From an uncultured bacterium (GTDB lineage Bacteria > Verrucomicrobiota > Lentisphaeria > Victivallales > UBA1829), in contig CACZEK010000012.1 in NCBI GenBank assembly GCA_902780135.1, positions 124,001 to 188,000 on the forward strand: a stretch of DNA of 64,000 nt, written 5' to 3'. Numbering within the stretch: position 1 is the first letter of the stretch; each line of letters opens with the position of its first letter. Position numbers and translations under genes: made by a program. Below the pieces are notes generated by a model that searched no databases, had not been told where the DNA came from, and was given only the letters and a program-made list of their open reading frames with translations. Shown here piece after piece: positions 1 through 10,211 of the stretch.

Positions 1-459
1 CGCAAGCTCCGGGAGTTCCCCGGGGTCGAACGCCGCCTCTCCGTCCGGTACAACGGCGCGGTCACGGTCATTGAGGACTACGCGCACCATCCCACCGAAC
101 TCCGCGAAAGCATCCGGTCCCTGCGCGGACTCTACCCCGGACGCCGCCTCGTCGCCATCTTCCAGCCGCACCGCTACGCGCGCCTCGAACGCTATTTCGA
201 CGAGTTCACCGTGGAGCTGAAAAAGGCGGACCTCGTGTTCGTCACGCCGGTCTTCGCCGCCTGGACGGGAAGCGGGAAACGCTCCTCGGAAGACCTCGCG
301 GCGGCGGTCGGCGGGACCGCGCTTGAGGGGAGCTGGGACGACATGGGCGCGCAGGCAGGGCTTGAGCTCAAAAAAGGCGACGTCGCGGCGATCATAGGCG
401 CGGGAGACCTGCCGAAGATCCTGCCCTCGCTGATCGCGGCGGCGAAAGCCGCCATCTGA
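1..459 (+). CDS. murC: UDP-N-acetylmuramate--L-alanine ligase, C-terminal part
   Basis: This is the 3' end of a Mur ligase that adds L-alanine to UDP-MurNAc in the cytoplasm, the first peptide step of peptidoglycan synthesis. The reading frame is open from base 1, so the N-terminal and ATP-binding central domains lie outside the window. The visible 152 residues are the Mur C-terminal domain: FPGVERR, then the family motif DYAHHPTE and FQPHRYAR, followed by VTPVFAAW. Glutamate replaces the first Asp of the usual DDYAHHPTE. The gene ends in TGA and converges on the cysteine desulfurase. MurC is preferred over Mpl or MurD because of the DYAHHPTE/FQPHRY pair. Confidence 0.92.
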   Translation, partial: RKLREFPGVERRLSVRYNGAVTVIEDYAHHPTELRESIRSLRGLYPGRRLVAIFQPHRYARLERYFDEFTVELKKADLVFVTPVFAAWTGSGKRSSEDLAAAVGGTALEGSWDDMGAQAGLELKKGDVAAIIGAGDLPKILPSLIAAAKAAI

Positions 460-477
460 GCGGAGTTTGCCTCAGAA

Positions 478-1623
478 TCAATACTCGCGGACGGCGCGCG
501 CCAGCAGACGCGCCAGCTCCGCCGCCTCGTCCGGCGTGTTATGGTCGAAGAACGACACGCGGACCGCCGAATACGCCTCGTCGCGGCTCAACCCCATCGC
601 GGTCAGCACGCGCGAGGGCGTCCCGGTCTCCGCGTCGCACGCGCTGCCCGACGCGATGGACGCGCCGAATTTCGCCATGATACGCGTGAGGATCGCGCCC
701 TGGTACGTCCGCGCGCCGCCGGAGAACAGCAGATGCACGATGTACGGGGAGGCGTTCGAGGCGGGGACCGTCTCGCGCCAGCAGCCGTCCGGCAGCGCTT
801 CCCTCAGCTCGGCGAGGAACCGTTCGCGCAGTTCGCGGATGTAGTCCAGGTCGCCGCTCATCGTCGCGAGGCGTCCGCCGAGCGTCTCGGCGAGCAGCAG
901 GCAGAACGGCGGCGGGACGCGCCCGACCGCGTGGCGTTCCGCGCGGAGCTTCTTCATGGCGGGACGGAACGCGTCGCCGTACAGCACGGCCGCGCCGGAC
1001 GGGACGCCGAATTTCTGCCCGGAAACGAGGAAGAATTCGGGCTGGACGGCGTCGAAATCGAACGGGAGCTTGCCCGCGCCCTGGATCGCATCGACGAGCA
1101 GGCTCGCCTGCGGCGCGATGGATTTGACCATGGCGCGCACGGCGGCGAGGTCCTGGACCACGCCGGTCTCGCTCTGCACCCAGTGGAACACCACGAGGCG
1201 TGTGCGTTCGCTGAGCTTCTGCGAGAGGTCGGTGAGGTCGATCCTGCCGTCGCGCAGGAGCTTCACGCGGTTGCGCGGGCACGACGCCGGAAGCATGTCG
1301 AGCGCGGGCGGGATGCTCGCGTGTTCGCCGTCGGTGAACAGGACTTCGCCGTGCTTCTCCGGGGTCAGCTGAAACGCCGCGACGGCGGCGCGGACGGCGT
1401 CGGTGCCGGTGTTCGTCCACAGCACGGAGCGTCCCTGCGCCTTCGAGCCGCAGACGGCGTTCAGCAGGCGGTGTTCCGCGGTCGAAAGAGCCGCGCGCAC
1501 GGCCTCGGCGGCGGCGCCGGACGCCTCCTGATTGGCGGAATAGTCCTGCGCGAGCGCGGCAAGGCGCGACATGGTGACCGGGCGGACGGGAACCGCGGCG
1601 GCGTTGTCGAAGTAGAGCTTCAT
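478..1623 (-). CDS. cysteine desulfurase (class V aminotransferase family)
   Basis: A 381-residue PLP enzyme of the NifS/IscS/CsdA type, which removes sulfur from cysteine for Fe-S clusters or thio-tRNA. The catalytic cysteine is C329 in SGSACD, followed by PSRVLTAMG and VRVSF as in IscS-type proteins. The PLP lysine is K204 in SGQKFG. Most family members have SxHK here, so Q203 in place of His is unusual. D178 in LLVDAIQG fits the PLP-nitrogen Asp. No iscU or other Fe-S gene is adjacent. It overlaps the upstream small gene by four bases, so translational coupling is likely. A selenocysteine lyase role cannot be excluded. Confidence 0.88.
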   Translation of the reverse strand: MKLYFDNAAAVPVRPVTMSRLAALAQDYSANQEASGAAAEAVRAALSTAEHRLLNAVCGSKAQGRSVLWTNTGTDAVRAAVAAFQLTPEKHGEVLFTDGEHASIPPALDMLPASCPRNRVKLLRDGRIDLTDLSQKLSERTRLVVFHWVQSETGVVQDLAAVRAMVKSIAPQASLLVDAIQGAGKLPFDFDAVQPEFFLVSGQKFGVPSGAAVLYGDAFRPAMKKLRAERHAVGRVPPPFCLLLAETLGGRLATMSGDLDYIRELRERFLAELREALPDGCWRETVPASNASPYIVHLLFSGGARTYQGAILTRIMAKFGASIASGSACDAETGTPSRVLTAMGLSRDEAYSAVRVSFFDHNTPDEAAELARLLARAVREY

Positions 1624-1880
1624 TCGGCGCGCACCGCCTCTTTTTTACGGGCGAGCGATTCCTCGATGGAACGGATCTCGTTGACGAGCCCTTCCTTCAG
1701 CTGGTCGATCTCGTCCGGGTCGGTCATCGAGGCGAGCTTGTGCTCCGCCGTGATCTTCGCGGCGGCGATCTTCGCCTGCGCGGCGCGTTCCAGCTCGGCG
1801 ATCTTTTCCTTCTTTTCGGGGGAGAGTTCCTGCAGCGCGCCGCCGCTGCGTTCGAGTGCGAGTTCCCAGGCGCTTTTCAT
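1620..1880 (-). CDS. small coiled-coil hypothetical protein
   Basis: 86 residues, almost all helical, rich in Glu, Lys and Ala, with heptad-like spacing through about residues 18-80, so a coiled coil is likely. There is no signal peptide, membrane segment or Cys motif. It is sandwiched by 4-base overlaps between the O-antigen-ligase-like gene upstream and the cysteine desulfurase downstream, so it is almost certainly translated as part of that operon. I do not recognise a named family. The intact frame and the tight coupling are the evidence that it is a real gene. Confidence 0.75.
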   Translation of the reverse strand: MKSAWELALERSGGALQELSPEKKEKIAELERAAQAKIAAAKITAEHKLASMTDPDEIDQLKEGLVNEIRSIEESLARKKEAVRAE

Positions 1881-3892
1881 GGTCGTGGTTCCTTCGGGGT
1901 AAAGGCCGCGCGGCAGATGTCCGCGTCGGGCCGGTCAAGTTCGGGGTTTTTCGGAGCGAGACGCCGCGCGGTCGCGAGGTCGCGCCGTTCGTCCGGGCTC
2001 AGGGACAATTCGGACACTCTTGCCTCGCCCAGGAACGCGGCGCGTAGCGACATCAGGCTCCAGGCGTAGTTGAACCGGGCGCGTTTGACGTAATGCGCGG
2101 ACTGAAGCGGGTCAAGCGCGATGACACGGTCGATGCAGGCTATGGCTTCGTCCATCCGCCCGGTCCTGTACATGTAATCCGCGGCGGCGTTCCAGTGGAA
2201 CGGCGACCGGGGAGCGGCATCGACAGCCTCCATCAGCAGGGTCTTCACGCGGTCATACGACGGCACATAGCCCGGATCGTTCTGGTGTTCGAACGAGTAT
2301 TCGGGATTGAGTTCGGCGAGCAGTTTCGAGTAGGCTTTCTCCGCGCTGAAGACGCTTCCAGACGGCACGTAAAAGCCCACAGCCAGGCATCCAAGGAGAA
2401 TCGAGGTGACCCAGCAAAGGCGCGGGCGGCAATGATCGACCAGCGGTTCCGCATCTGCGGACGCATCCCGGTTCAGCGTGAGCAGGGAGAACGCGATCAG
2501 GACGCCGGCGTACGCGGTCGTCTCGAACCCGATGTCGAGCAGGGTCCCGGCGGAGAGGACGAGGCAGGAAAACGCGGGGACAAGCGCGAAAACGTCCTTG
2601 AGGTCGCGCCAGTTCGTCCGACGGATCTGGCGGCAAGCGGCGACAACCGGATACGCGAGCACGGCGAACGCGGCGAGGAAGCCCGCGACGCCGCACTGCG
2701 AGCCGAACAGCATCACCATGTTGTGCGGAGTGTGCGCCGCCTCCTTGTCGCGCCACAGGCGGAGAATCGAGTAATCGTGCAGGAAATCGCCCCAGCCGGT
2801 GCCCGTCAGCGGGTGCTCGAACATCATCCGCGCCGCCGCCTGGACGTAATCGAAGCGCACGAAGATCGACAGCGCGCCGCGTCCGAGCCAGATCATGGCG
2901 GCAAGCCCGGCGACGCCGAGCAGAAGCAGCCCCGCGCCCGCGAGCTTCCATTTGCGCGGCAGACGGGAGAAAAAGAACACGGCCGCGCCCGCGGCGAGCA
3001 GGGAGAACACCGCGCCGCGGCTGTCCGTCTTCACGAGCAGGAAGAGCGTCACGGCGAATATGAACCCGCCGAACAGACGCCGCGAGAGCTTCGGCGGCGA
3101 GACGCGTTCGTTGCCGAACCGCCAGAAGAGGACCGTGAGGAACGGCAGAAGCGCGGCGAGGTACGCGCCGTAGACGTTGCAGGAATTGAAATCCGCCTGG
3201 ACGCGCCCCTCCCGGATGCGGACCGCCATCCCGTCGGCGATCTCGCGGCCGCCCGCCGCCGTGCGCGCCTGAACGTGTTCGCGCAGCGCCTCGAATCCGT
3301 ACCAGTACTGGTACATGCCGGAACAGAGCGACAGCACGCCGCCGAGGACCAGCGATCCGGTCAGCATCCGCGCGAACCGATCGTTCCCGGCCAGCAGAAG
3401 AGAAAGCGACGTCGCGTAGGCCGCCAGCGACAGCGTGTGGGCGATCATCTGCGGCGGATACCCCATGCAAGAGGCGTCCATGAGCCCGAGAATGCTCACG
3501 CCGCCGAGGATCAGCCACAGCGCACCGTATTTCAGGAGCGGCGGACGGAACGTCATTTCCCTGCGGCACATCGCGACGGGTATGGTCAGACAGAGCAGAA
3601 CGGGAGAAGCCATCATGAAGACCGGCAGCGGCCACGCGATAAAGACCAGGGAAAGCGGATCGCTCCAGTACAGCGCGCCGCCCTCGGGCGCGCTCACGAA
3701 CGAGGCGAACTTGATCGGCAGGAGCACGGTCAGCAGGCAGGCAAAAAGTTCAACTGCGCGCCACAGGAAATTGAAATATGCCAAATCGCCCCGGTCGAGC
3801 TCTCCGATTTTCCAGCCCAAACCTTTATTGCGGACCCGGAACGTCCCCATGGGAAGTAAAATGGAATCAGGCGTGCGGATGGGCTTTTTCAT
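1877..3892 (-). CDS. O-antigen ligase/polymerase family membrane protein with TPR tail
   Basis: A 671-residue protein with roughly ten to twelve hydrophobic segments over about residues 40-480, then a soluble tail with a TPR-like stretch (NAAADYMYRTGRMDEAIACI, near residue 580). The segment TGTGWGDFLHDY followed by HTPHNMVMLFGSQCG matches the Wzy/WaaL (RfaL) large periplasmic loop and its conserved His. The likely role is inner-membrane polymerisation or ligation of a surface glycan. The start at 3892 has AGAGGA just upstream, at the cost of a 26-base overlap with xerC. A later ATG at 3847 would remove the overlap. Ligase and polymerase cannot be told apart by eye. Confidence 0.8.
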   Translation of the reverse strand: MKKPIRTPDSILLPMGTFRVRNKGLGWKIGELDRGDLAYFNFLWRAVELFACLLTVLLPIKFASFVSAPEGGALYWSDPLSLVFIAWPLPVFMMASPVLLCLTIPVAMCRREMTFRPPLLKYGALWLILGGVSILGLMDASCMGYPPQMIAHTLSLAAYATSLSLLLAGNDRFARMLTGSLVLGGVLSLCSGMYQYWYGFEALREHVQARTAAGGREIADGMAVRIREGRVQADFNSCNVYGAYLAALLPFLTVLFWRFGNERVSPPKLSRRLFGGFIFAVTLFLLVKTDSRGAVFSLLAAGAAVFFFSRLPRKWKLAGAGLLLLGVAGLAAMIWLGRGALSIFVRFDYVQAAARMMFEHPLTGTGWGDFLHDYSILRLWRDKEAAHTPHNMVMLFGSQCGVAGFLAAFAVLAYPVVAACRQIRRTNWRDLKDVFALVPAFSCLVLSAGTLLDIGFETTAYAGVLIAFSLLTLNRDASADAEPLVDHCRPRLCWVTSILLGCLAVGFYVPSGSVFSAEKAYSKLLAELNPEYSFEHQNDPGYVPSYDRVKTLLMEAVDAAPRSPFHWNAAADYMYRTGRMDEAIACIDRVIALDPLQSAHYVKRARFNYAWSLMSLRAAFLGEARVSELSLSPDERRDLATARRLAPKNPELDRPDADICRAAFTPKEPRP

Positions 3893-4829
3893 AGATCCTC
3901 TTCATGTGTTCCGTGCTGACGTGCGTGTAGATCTGCGTGGTGCTGAGGTTCTCGTGTCCGAGCAGAGCCTGAACGCTCCGCAGGTCCGCGCCCGCGTCCA
4001 GCAGATGCGTGGCGAACGAATGGCGGAGCTTGTGCGGGGTCAGGTCGGGCGGAAGCCCCGCCTGCGCGAGGTAAAGCTTGAAAAACCGCTGGAACGAACG
4101 CGCGGTGAGGCGTCCGCCGAGCTGGTTCAGGAAGATGGCGGCCTTCGGCGACTGGTCGGACGAGAGCGCGCGGCGGTGTTTGAGGTAAGCGCGGAGCGCG
4201 CGCTGGGCGGGGCCGCCGAGGGCGCAGAGGCGTTCCTTCTTCCCTTTGCCGCGTATCTTCATCACGCCGGAAAACGCGTCGACGTCGCCGAAGTTCAGCC
4301 CGAGCGCCTCGCTGATGCGGAGCCCGCCGGAATAGATCACCTCAAGCACGGCGGCATCGCGCGCGGCGGCGAACGCGGCTGCTTCGGGCGTTTTCGCGAG
4401 GCCGAGTTCGGCGTGGTCCGCCCAGACCGCCTGCGGCGCGGAAAGGAGGCGTCCGACCTCGTCCACGGTCATATATTTCGGGAGGAGCTTCGGACGGCGC
4501 GGGGACGCCTGGCCGACGAACGGATTCGAGGTCGCGCGGTTCTCGCGGATCAGGTAGCGGTAGAACGACCGCATGGCGGAGAGTTTCCGCATGATGGAGC
4601 TGCGCGCCAGGTCGTCCGTGCTCAGCGACGCCACGAAATCCCGCGCGTCGTACACGCTCAGGGCAGCCCAGTCGACCGTCCCCTCGAACGGGTCGGCTTT
4701 CAGGCAGATCTGCGCGCACTGGCGGATGTCCAGCGCATAGGACGAGCAGGTGTGTCCGGACGCGTTGCGTTCCGCCGCCAGGTACGACAGGAAGCCCCGG
4801 AGTCCGTCGTCGTGAATCGTTTCGGTCAT
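3867..4829 (-). CDS. xerC: tyrosine recombinase XerC/XerD
   Basis: A 320-residue tyrosine recombinase. The N-terminal SAM-like core-binding domain spans about 1-110 and the catalytic domain about 115-320. The full active site is visible: R171 (SGGLRISEA), lysine near 195 (GKGKKER), H266 and R269 (HKLRH), H292 (LGHENL) and nucleophile Y301 (TQIYTH). The length and YTH ending fit the Xer proteins that resolve chromosome dimers at dif. It is placed among housekeeping genes with no mobile-element context, so it is not a phage-type integrase. GAGAGG lies 7 bases before the ATG. XerC versus XerD is not decided here. Confidence 0.88.
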   Translation of the reverse strand: MTETIHDDGLRGFLSYLAAERNASGHTCSSYALDIRQCAQICLKADPFEGTVDWAALSVYDARDFVASLSTDDLARSSIMRKLSAMRSFYRYLIRENRATSNPFVGQASPRRPKLLPKYMTVDEVGRLLSAPQAVWADHAELGLAKTPEAAAFAAARDAAVLEVIYSGGLRISEALGLNFGDVDAFSGVMKIRGKGKKERLCALGGPAQRALRAYLKHRRALSSDQSPKAAIFLNQLGGRLTARSFQRFFKLYLAQAGLPPDLTPHKLRHSFATHLLDAGADLRSVQALLGHENLSTTQIYTHVSTEHMKRIYEKAHPHA

Positions 4830-4859
4830 GATCCGGCCTCTCAGTTGAAATATCAGAAT

Positions 4860-4888
4860 AATTTACCCGCTTTCAGGCGAATATGCAA
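4860..4888 (-). promoter_or_regulatory. sigma70-type promoter for xerC
   Basis: Reading leftward: TTGCAT, 17 bases, TAAATT, about 30 bases before the xerC ATG. It stands back to back with the rightward promoter of the DJ-1 gene. Confidence 0.5.
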
Positions 4889-4911
4889 GCGGAAAAGATG
4901 AAAAAACACGA

Positions 4912-4940
4912 TTGTATTCCGCCCGCCCGGATGCTATATT
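4912..4940 (+). promoter_or_regulatory. sigma70-type promoter for the DJ-1/tgt operon
   Basis: TTGTAT, 17 bases, TATATT(AT). The -10 lies 45 bases before the chosen ATG at 4986 and touches an earlier in-frame ATG at 4941, which argues that 4941 is not the true start. Confidence 0.6.
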
Positions 4941-4985
4941 ATGGAGCGTACTTTTTTTGAACCACACACCACGGGGGACCCCGCC

Positions 4986-6640
<1,655 letters not shown>

Positions 6641-6676
6641 CCGGGCAAGCGAAGCAAGCGCACCTCGAAAAACGCC

Positions 6677-7354
6677 ATGCCGGACACCGCATCAACAGAC
6701 TGGACCCGCTACTACGAAAGGCCGTTCTTCACCGCGCACATCACGCGGCGCATCACGGGTCGCATCCTCGCGAAGATGCTCGTCAAGGCGGGATTCCCGG
6801 CGGGCGGCAGCATCATCGAGCTCGGAGGCGGCAACAGCGCGTTCTGCGATACGCTCATACGGCGTCTGAAAGTCTATCGTTATACCGTCGTGGACAGCAA
6901 TCCGCGCGGCGTGGAGCTGTTCAAATCGAGGCACGCCGGACCGCAGACGGAAGCGCTGTGCGCCGACATCCTCACGCTGGACCCCGCCCCGTTCGAGCCC
7001 GCCGACCTCGTGTTCAGCGTCGGGCTTGTGGAGCATTTCTCCGAGGAACAGACGAAGACTGCCATCCGGCGGCATTTCGAGCTTGCGAAGCCCGGCGGGC
7101 TGGTCCTCATCACGTTCCCCGTGCCCACGTTCACCTACCGCCTCATCCGCCGCGCCGCCGAAACGCTCGGCATCTGGCGTTTTCCGGACGAACGCCCGAT
7201 TCAGCTTGAGGACGCCGCCCGCCTCTGCGCCGAACACGGCGAGGTCATCGCGAAGCGCCTGAACCGGGCGATCCTGCTGACGCAGGGGATCGTTCTGGCA
7301 CAGGAGGACAAGTCCTCCACTGCGGAAGTGTCCGGCTGCGCTCGGACACGGTGA
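6677..7354 (+). CDS. class I SAM-dependent methyltransferase
   Basis: 225 residues. Motif I is visible as IIELGGGN (about residues 46-53), the acidic ribose-binding position is in VVDSNPRG (about 76-83), and a later motif is SVGLVEHFSEEQ, typical of small-molecule or lipid methyltransferases (Methyltransf_11/25 group). The substrate cannot be told from sequence. It begins 36 bases after tgt and reads in the same direction, so it is probably the last gene of that operon. Confidence 0.75.
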   Translation: MPDTASTDWTRYYERPFFTAHITRRITGRILAKMLVKAGFPAGGSIIELGGGNSAFCDTLIRRLKVYRYTVVDSNPRGVELFKSRHAGPQTEALCADILTLDPAPFEPADLVFSVGLVEHFSEEQTKTAIRRHFELAKPGGLVLITFPVPTFTYRLIRRAAETLGIWRFPDERPIQLEDAARLCAEHGEVIAKRLNRAILLTQGIVLAQEDKSSTAEVSGCARTR

Positions 7355-7388
7355 AACACACGTTTCACACTCTTTTTCACGCGTGAAC

Positions 7389-7417
7389 TTGACGAACCGT
7401 CTTTTCCGTGCTACATT
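7389..7417 (+). promoter_or_regulatory. sigma70-type promoter for the ketopantoate reductase gene
   Basis: TTGACG, 17 bases, TACATT(AT), about 45 bases before the ATG at 7463. Confidence 0.6.
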
Positions 7418-7462
7418 ATTCTGCAATTTGTTTTCAACCGAACCATCCGCGAAAGGCCGGCC

Positions 7463-8392
7463 ATGCTGAACGCCGTCATCCTCGGAGCGGGAGCCATGGG
7501 CTGTCTCTATGCCTCCTACCTCTGCAAGAACCCGAACATCAACCTCACGCTGTTCGACCACCGCGCCGCGAAAGTCGACGAGATCAACAAAAACGGCCTC
7601 ATGATGATCGAAAACGACGAGGAGGTCCCGTTCAGCGTGCCCGCGAAAGTCAGCGGCCGCGGCCGCAACGAGCCGGTCGACATCCTGCTCATCTTCGTGA
7701 AGGCGCACCAGACCTACGCCGCGCTGAAGGCGAACCGGTCGCTCATCGGCCCGAAGACGGTCGTGGTCTCGCTGCAGAACGGCATGGGGAACTACCTCGA
7801 GATCGTGAAGTTCGTGCCGCTCGACCGCATCGTGATCGGCACCTCGAACCACAACAGCACGCTCCTCGGCAGCGGGCGTTTCCTGCACGCGGCGGACGGC
7901 AAGACCATCATCGGCGCGTTTGCCAAGGATTCGCCGCACGTGGAGCTGATCCGCTCGATCTTCGCCGAAAGCGGCCTCGACATCTCCGTGTCGAACGACG
8001 TCCGCGTGCTCATCTGGCGCAAGCTGCTCGTGAACATGTCCATCAACCCGCTCACCATGCTGCTCGAGGTCAAAAACGGGTTCATCCAGTCCAACCGCCC
8101 GAGCTGGGACATCGTGCGCCAGATCGTCGACGAGGGGCTGACCGTGGCGAAGGCGGACGGGATCGACTTCGACCGCGAGGAGATCCTGGAGCTCGTGCAC
8201 AAGATCTGCGTCCTCACGCGCACCGGGTGTTCCTCCATGTTCCAGGACCGCATCCACAAACGCCGCACCGAGATCGACTTCATCAACGGCTCGGTCGTCT
8301 CGCTCGCGCGAAAACACGGCATCCATGTGCCCGTGAACGCACTGCTCGTCCAGCTGGTCCACGCCGTCGAGGATTCCTGTTCCGACGAGTGA
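7463..8392 (+). CDS. panE: 2-dehydropantoate 2-reductase (ApbA/PanE family)
   Basis: A 309-residue NADPH-dependent reductase predicted to convert ketopantoate to pantoate for CoA synthesis. The N-terminal Rossmann motif is LGAGAMG (residues 7-13). The linker carries VSLQNGMGN, and the C-terminal helical domain has IWRKLLVNMSINPLT with the catalytic lysine near residue 193, then the RRTEIDFINGSVV motif containing the conserved Glu. Length is normal. It has its own promoter. A related 2-hydroxyacid oxidoreductase activity is possible because the family has many paralogues. Confidence 0.82.
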   Translation: MLNAVILGAGAMGCLYASYLCKNPNINLTLFDHRAAKVDEINKNGLMMIENDEEVPFSVPAKVSGRGRNEPVDILLIFVKAHQTYAALKANRSLIGPKTVVVSLQNGMGNYLEIVKFVPLDRIVIGTSNHNSTLLGSGRFLHAADGKTIIGAFAKDSPHVELIRSIFAESGLDISVSNDVRVLIWRKLLVNMSINPLTMLLEVKNGFIQSNRPSWDIVRQIVDEGLTVAKADGIDFDREEILELVHKICVLTRTGCSSMFQDRIHKRRTEIDFINGSVVSLARKHGIHVPVNALLVQLVHAVEDSCSDE

Positions 8393-8575
8393 ACGCCGGA
8401 ACGCCCGGCAGACGCCCTCCCGCGCCGTTTGACGCGCGCGAAGCCGAAATCCGTCCGTGTGCCCGTCCCGCCCCGAAACAGCGCGGGAAACGCCTTTTGC
8501 GCGCATTTGCGGCATATCCCGCCACCGGACATGACGCGCCGATCTCCGCCGCTGTAAAAAAGAAAGGGAGCCTCA

Positions 8576-8659
8576 ATGAATTCAGTTCGGATGGATTTTC
8601 AGCGTACGGGCAAAAAGGCCAATGCAGGAAGATTCGAGCGTGGCTACCTGAAAACGTAA
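8576..8659 (+). CDS. possible small protein (27 residues)
   Basis: A 27-codon frame starting MNSVRMDFQR and ending in TAA. It is preceded by AAAGGGAG with a 5-base gap to the ATG, one of the better Shine-Dalgarno sequences in the window. The peptide is basic (several Lys and Arg) and has no membrane segment. No promoter is obvious directly upstream. It could be a true small protein or a chance frame behind a good ribosome site. No homology is recognised. Confidence 0.3.
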   Translation: MNSVRMDFQRTGKKANAGRFERGYLKT

Positions 8660-8733
8660 CCACCGAGAATCTTACCAGTTGGACTTTGCCCGGACACGAA
8701 AAGCCGCCGAACCGAAATGAATTGAGGCGACAT

Positions 8734-8768
8734 AAAAAAACCGGGGTCCCTTTTGAGGGGGATCCCGG
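8734..8768 (-). terminator. intrinsic terminator after rpsS
   Basis: On the minus strand, arms CCGGGATCCC and GGGACCCCGG pair as ten positions with one A-C mismatch. The loop is eight bases and seven T follow. It lies 37 bases past the rpsS stop and closes the long ribosomal operon. Confidence 0.85.
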
Positions 8769-8804
8769 AAGAGAATACCGTAAACGGTACCGGTAAAGAA
8801 CGGA

Positions 8805-9083
8805 TTAGACCGTCTTGCCGGAGATGACGCCGTGGCCGTGGAAGGTACGGGTCGGGGCGAATTCGCCGAAACGGTGTCCGACCATGTTCTCCGTGACGAA
8901 GACGGGAACGAAGATCTTGCCGTTGTGCACGTTGAAGGTATACCCGACGAACTCGGGGAGTACCATGGAACGGCGGGACCAGGTCTTGATCGGCTTCTTG
9001 TTGCCGCCGGCCTTTTCCATGCGTTCGACTTTTTCGACCAGATGATAGTCCACAAACGGACCTTTTTTGATAGATCTGCCCAT
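8805..9083 (-). CDS. rpsS: 30S ribosomal protein S19
   Basis: 92 residues starting [15 protein letters not shown], the standard S19 opening, and containing [20 protein letters not shown] and [13 protein letters not shown]. It binds 16S rRNA in the head of the small subunit together with S13. It is 3 bases downstream of rplB. In most bacteria the S10 operon continues from here to rplV and rpsC, but here it ends at a terminator. Confidence 0.98.
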   Translation of the reverse strand: MGRSIKKGPFVDYHLVEKVERMEKAGGNKKPIKTWSRRSMVLPEFVGYTFNVHNGKIFVPVFVTENMVGHRFGEFAPTRTFHGHGVISGKTV

Positions 9084-9086
9084 AGG

Positions 9087-9914
9087 TTACTTTCTCCTGC
9101 GTTCGACGATGAACTTGTTGCTCGGCTTCTTCGGGTGACGGGTGCGTTTGCCCTTGGCAAGCTGACCCCAGGGGGACACGGGGTGACCGCCGCCGGAGGA
9201 ACGGCCTTCGCCGCCGCCCATGGGGTGGTCGATCGGGTTCTGGACGACGCCGCGGACGTGGGGGCGGAAGCCTTTGTAGCGGGCTTTGCCGGCCTTGCCG
9301 AGGGAGACGTTCATGTGATCGAGGTTGCCCACCTGGCCGATGGTGGCGAGGCAGTTGATGTGGAACATGCGGACTTCGCCGCTGGGAAGCTTGACCTGGC
9401 AGTAGTCGCCTTCGCGGGAGCGGAGGACGGCGTACTGGCCGGCGGAACGGACGATCTTGCCGCCGCGGCCGGGAGTCATTTCGATGTTGTGGATCTGGAG
9501 TCCCAGGGGGATGTTCTTCAGCTGGAGGGCGTTGCCGGGCTTGATCTCGGCGTTGGCGCCGGAGGAGATGACCTGACCGACCTTGAGGCCGACGGGCGCG
9601 AGGATGTAGGACTTCGTGCCGTCTTCGTAGCAGATGAGGGCGATGAACGCGGAGCGGTTCGGATCGTACTCGATCGCCTTCACGGTCGCGGGACCGGTCT
9701 TGGTGCGGTTGAAGTCGATCTGGCGGTAGGCGCGCTTGTTGCCGCCGCCGCGGAAGCGGACGGTCATGCGGCCGACGTTATTGCGGGCGCCGGTGGAGCG
9801 GATGCCCTTGGTGAGAGCCTTCTCGGGAGCCTTCTTGGTGAGCTCGGCGGAGTAGTCGACGACGCCGATGTAGCGGCGGTTGTTCGTCGTGGGCTTGTAG
9901 GTTTTGATCGGCAT
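9087..9914 (-). CDS. rplB: 50S ribosomal protein L2
   Basis: 275 residues, a normal length for L2, which binds domain IV of 23S rRNA and is needed for subunit joining and the peptidyl transferase centre. It begins [14 protein letters not shown]. The C-terminal signature [25 protein letters not shown] segment, with its conserved His, is present and carries one extra Gly compared with common sequences. It is twelve bases after rplW in the S10-type operon. Confidence 0.98.
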   Translation of the reverse strand: MPIKTYKPTTNNRRYIGVVDYSAELTKKAPEKALTKGIRSTGARNNVGRMTVRFRGGGNKRAYRQIDFNRTKTGPATVKAIEYDPNRSAFIALICYEDGTKSYILAPVGLKVGQVISSGANAEIKPGNALQLKNIPLGLQIHNIEMTPGRGGKIVRSAGQYAVLRSREGDYCQVKLPSGEVRMFHINCLATIGQVGNLDHMNVSLGKAGKARYKGFRPHVRGVVQNPIDHPMGGGEGRSSGGGHPVSPWGQLAKGKRTRHPKKPSNKFIVERRRK

Positions 9915-9926
9915 TTGCGTGTCTCC

Positions 9927-10211
9927 TTATGCGAGCTCGATCGTGCCCTCGGCGAGGGTGACGATGGCTTTTTTCCAGTTGGAACGGCGACCGCGGACGG
10001 GGGATTTTCCGACGCGTTTGAGCTTGCCGGTGTAGTTCATGATGTTGACGGACTTGACCTTGACGCCATCGTAGATGTCTTCGACGGCGGCGGCGATCTC
10101 GGTCTTCGTGGCGCAGGAGCAGACCTTGAAGGAATACTGGTTTGCGCCCTTGAGAAGCGTGCACTTCTCAGTCATCATGATATGCTTGATGATGTCGTAG
10201 GAAGATTTCAT
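9927..10211 (-). CDS. rplW: 50S ribosomal protein L23
   Basis: 94 residues. L23 sits at the exit of the nascent-peptide tunnel and docks trigger factor and SRP. The sequence has the family core IIKHIMMTEKCTLLKGANQY and the C-terminal KKAIVTLAEG. It overlaps rplD by four bases, so translation is coupled. Confidence 0.96.
   Translation of the reverse strand: MKSSYDIIKHIMMTEKCTLLKGANQYSFKVCSCATKTEIAAAVEDIYDGVKVKSVNIMNYTGKLKRVGKSPVRGRRSNWKKAIVTLAEGTIELA

Larger units (their letters stand above)
8393..8804. other. intergenic region between panE and rpsS
   Basis: About 410 bases between convergent genes. It holds a possible 27-codon small ORF on the plus strand and the intrinsic terminator of the ribosomal operon on the minus strand. 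I see nothing else in it. Confidence 0.6.
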
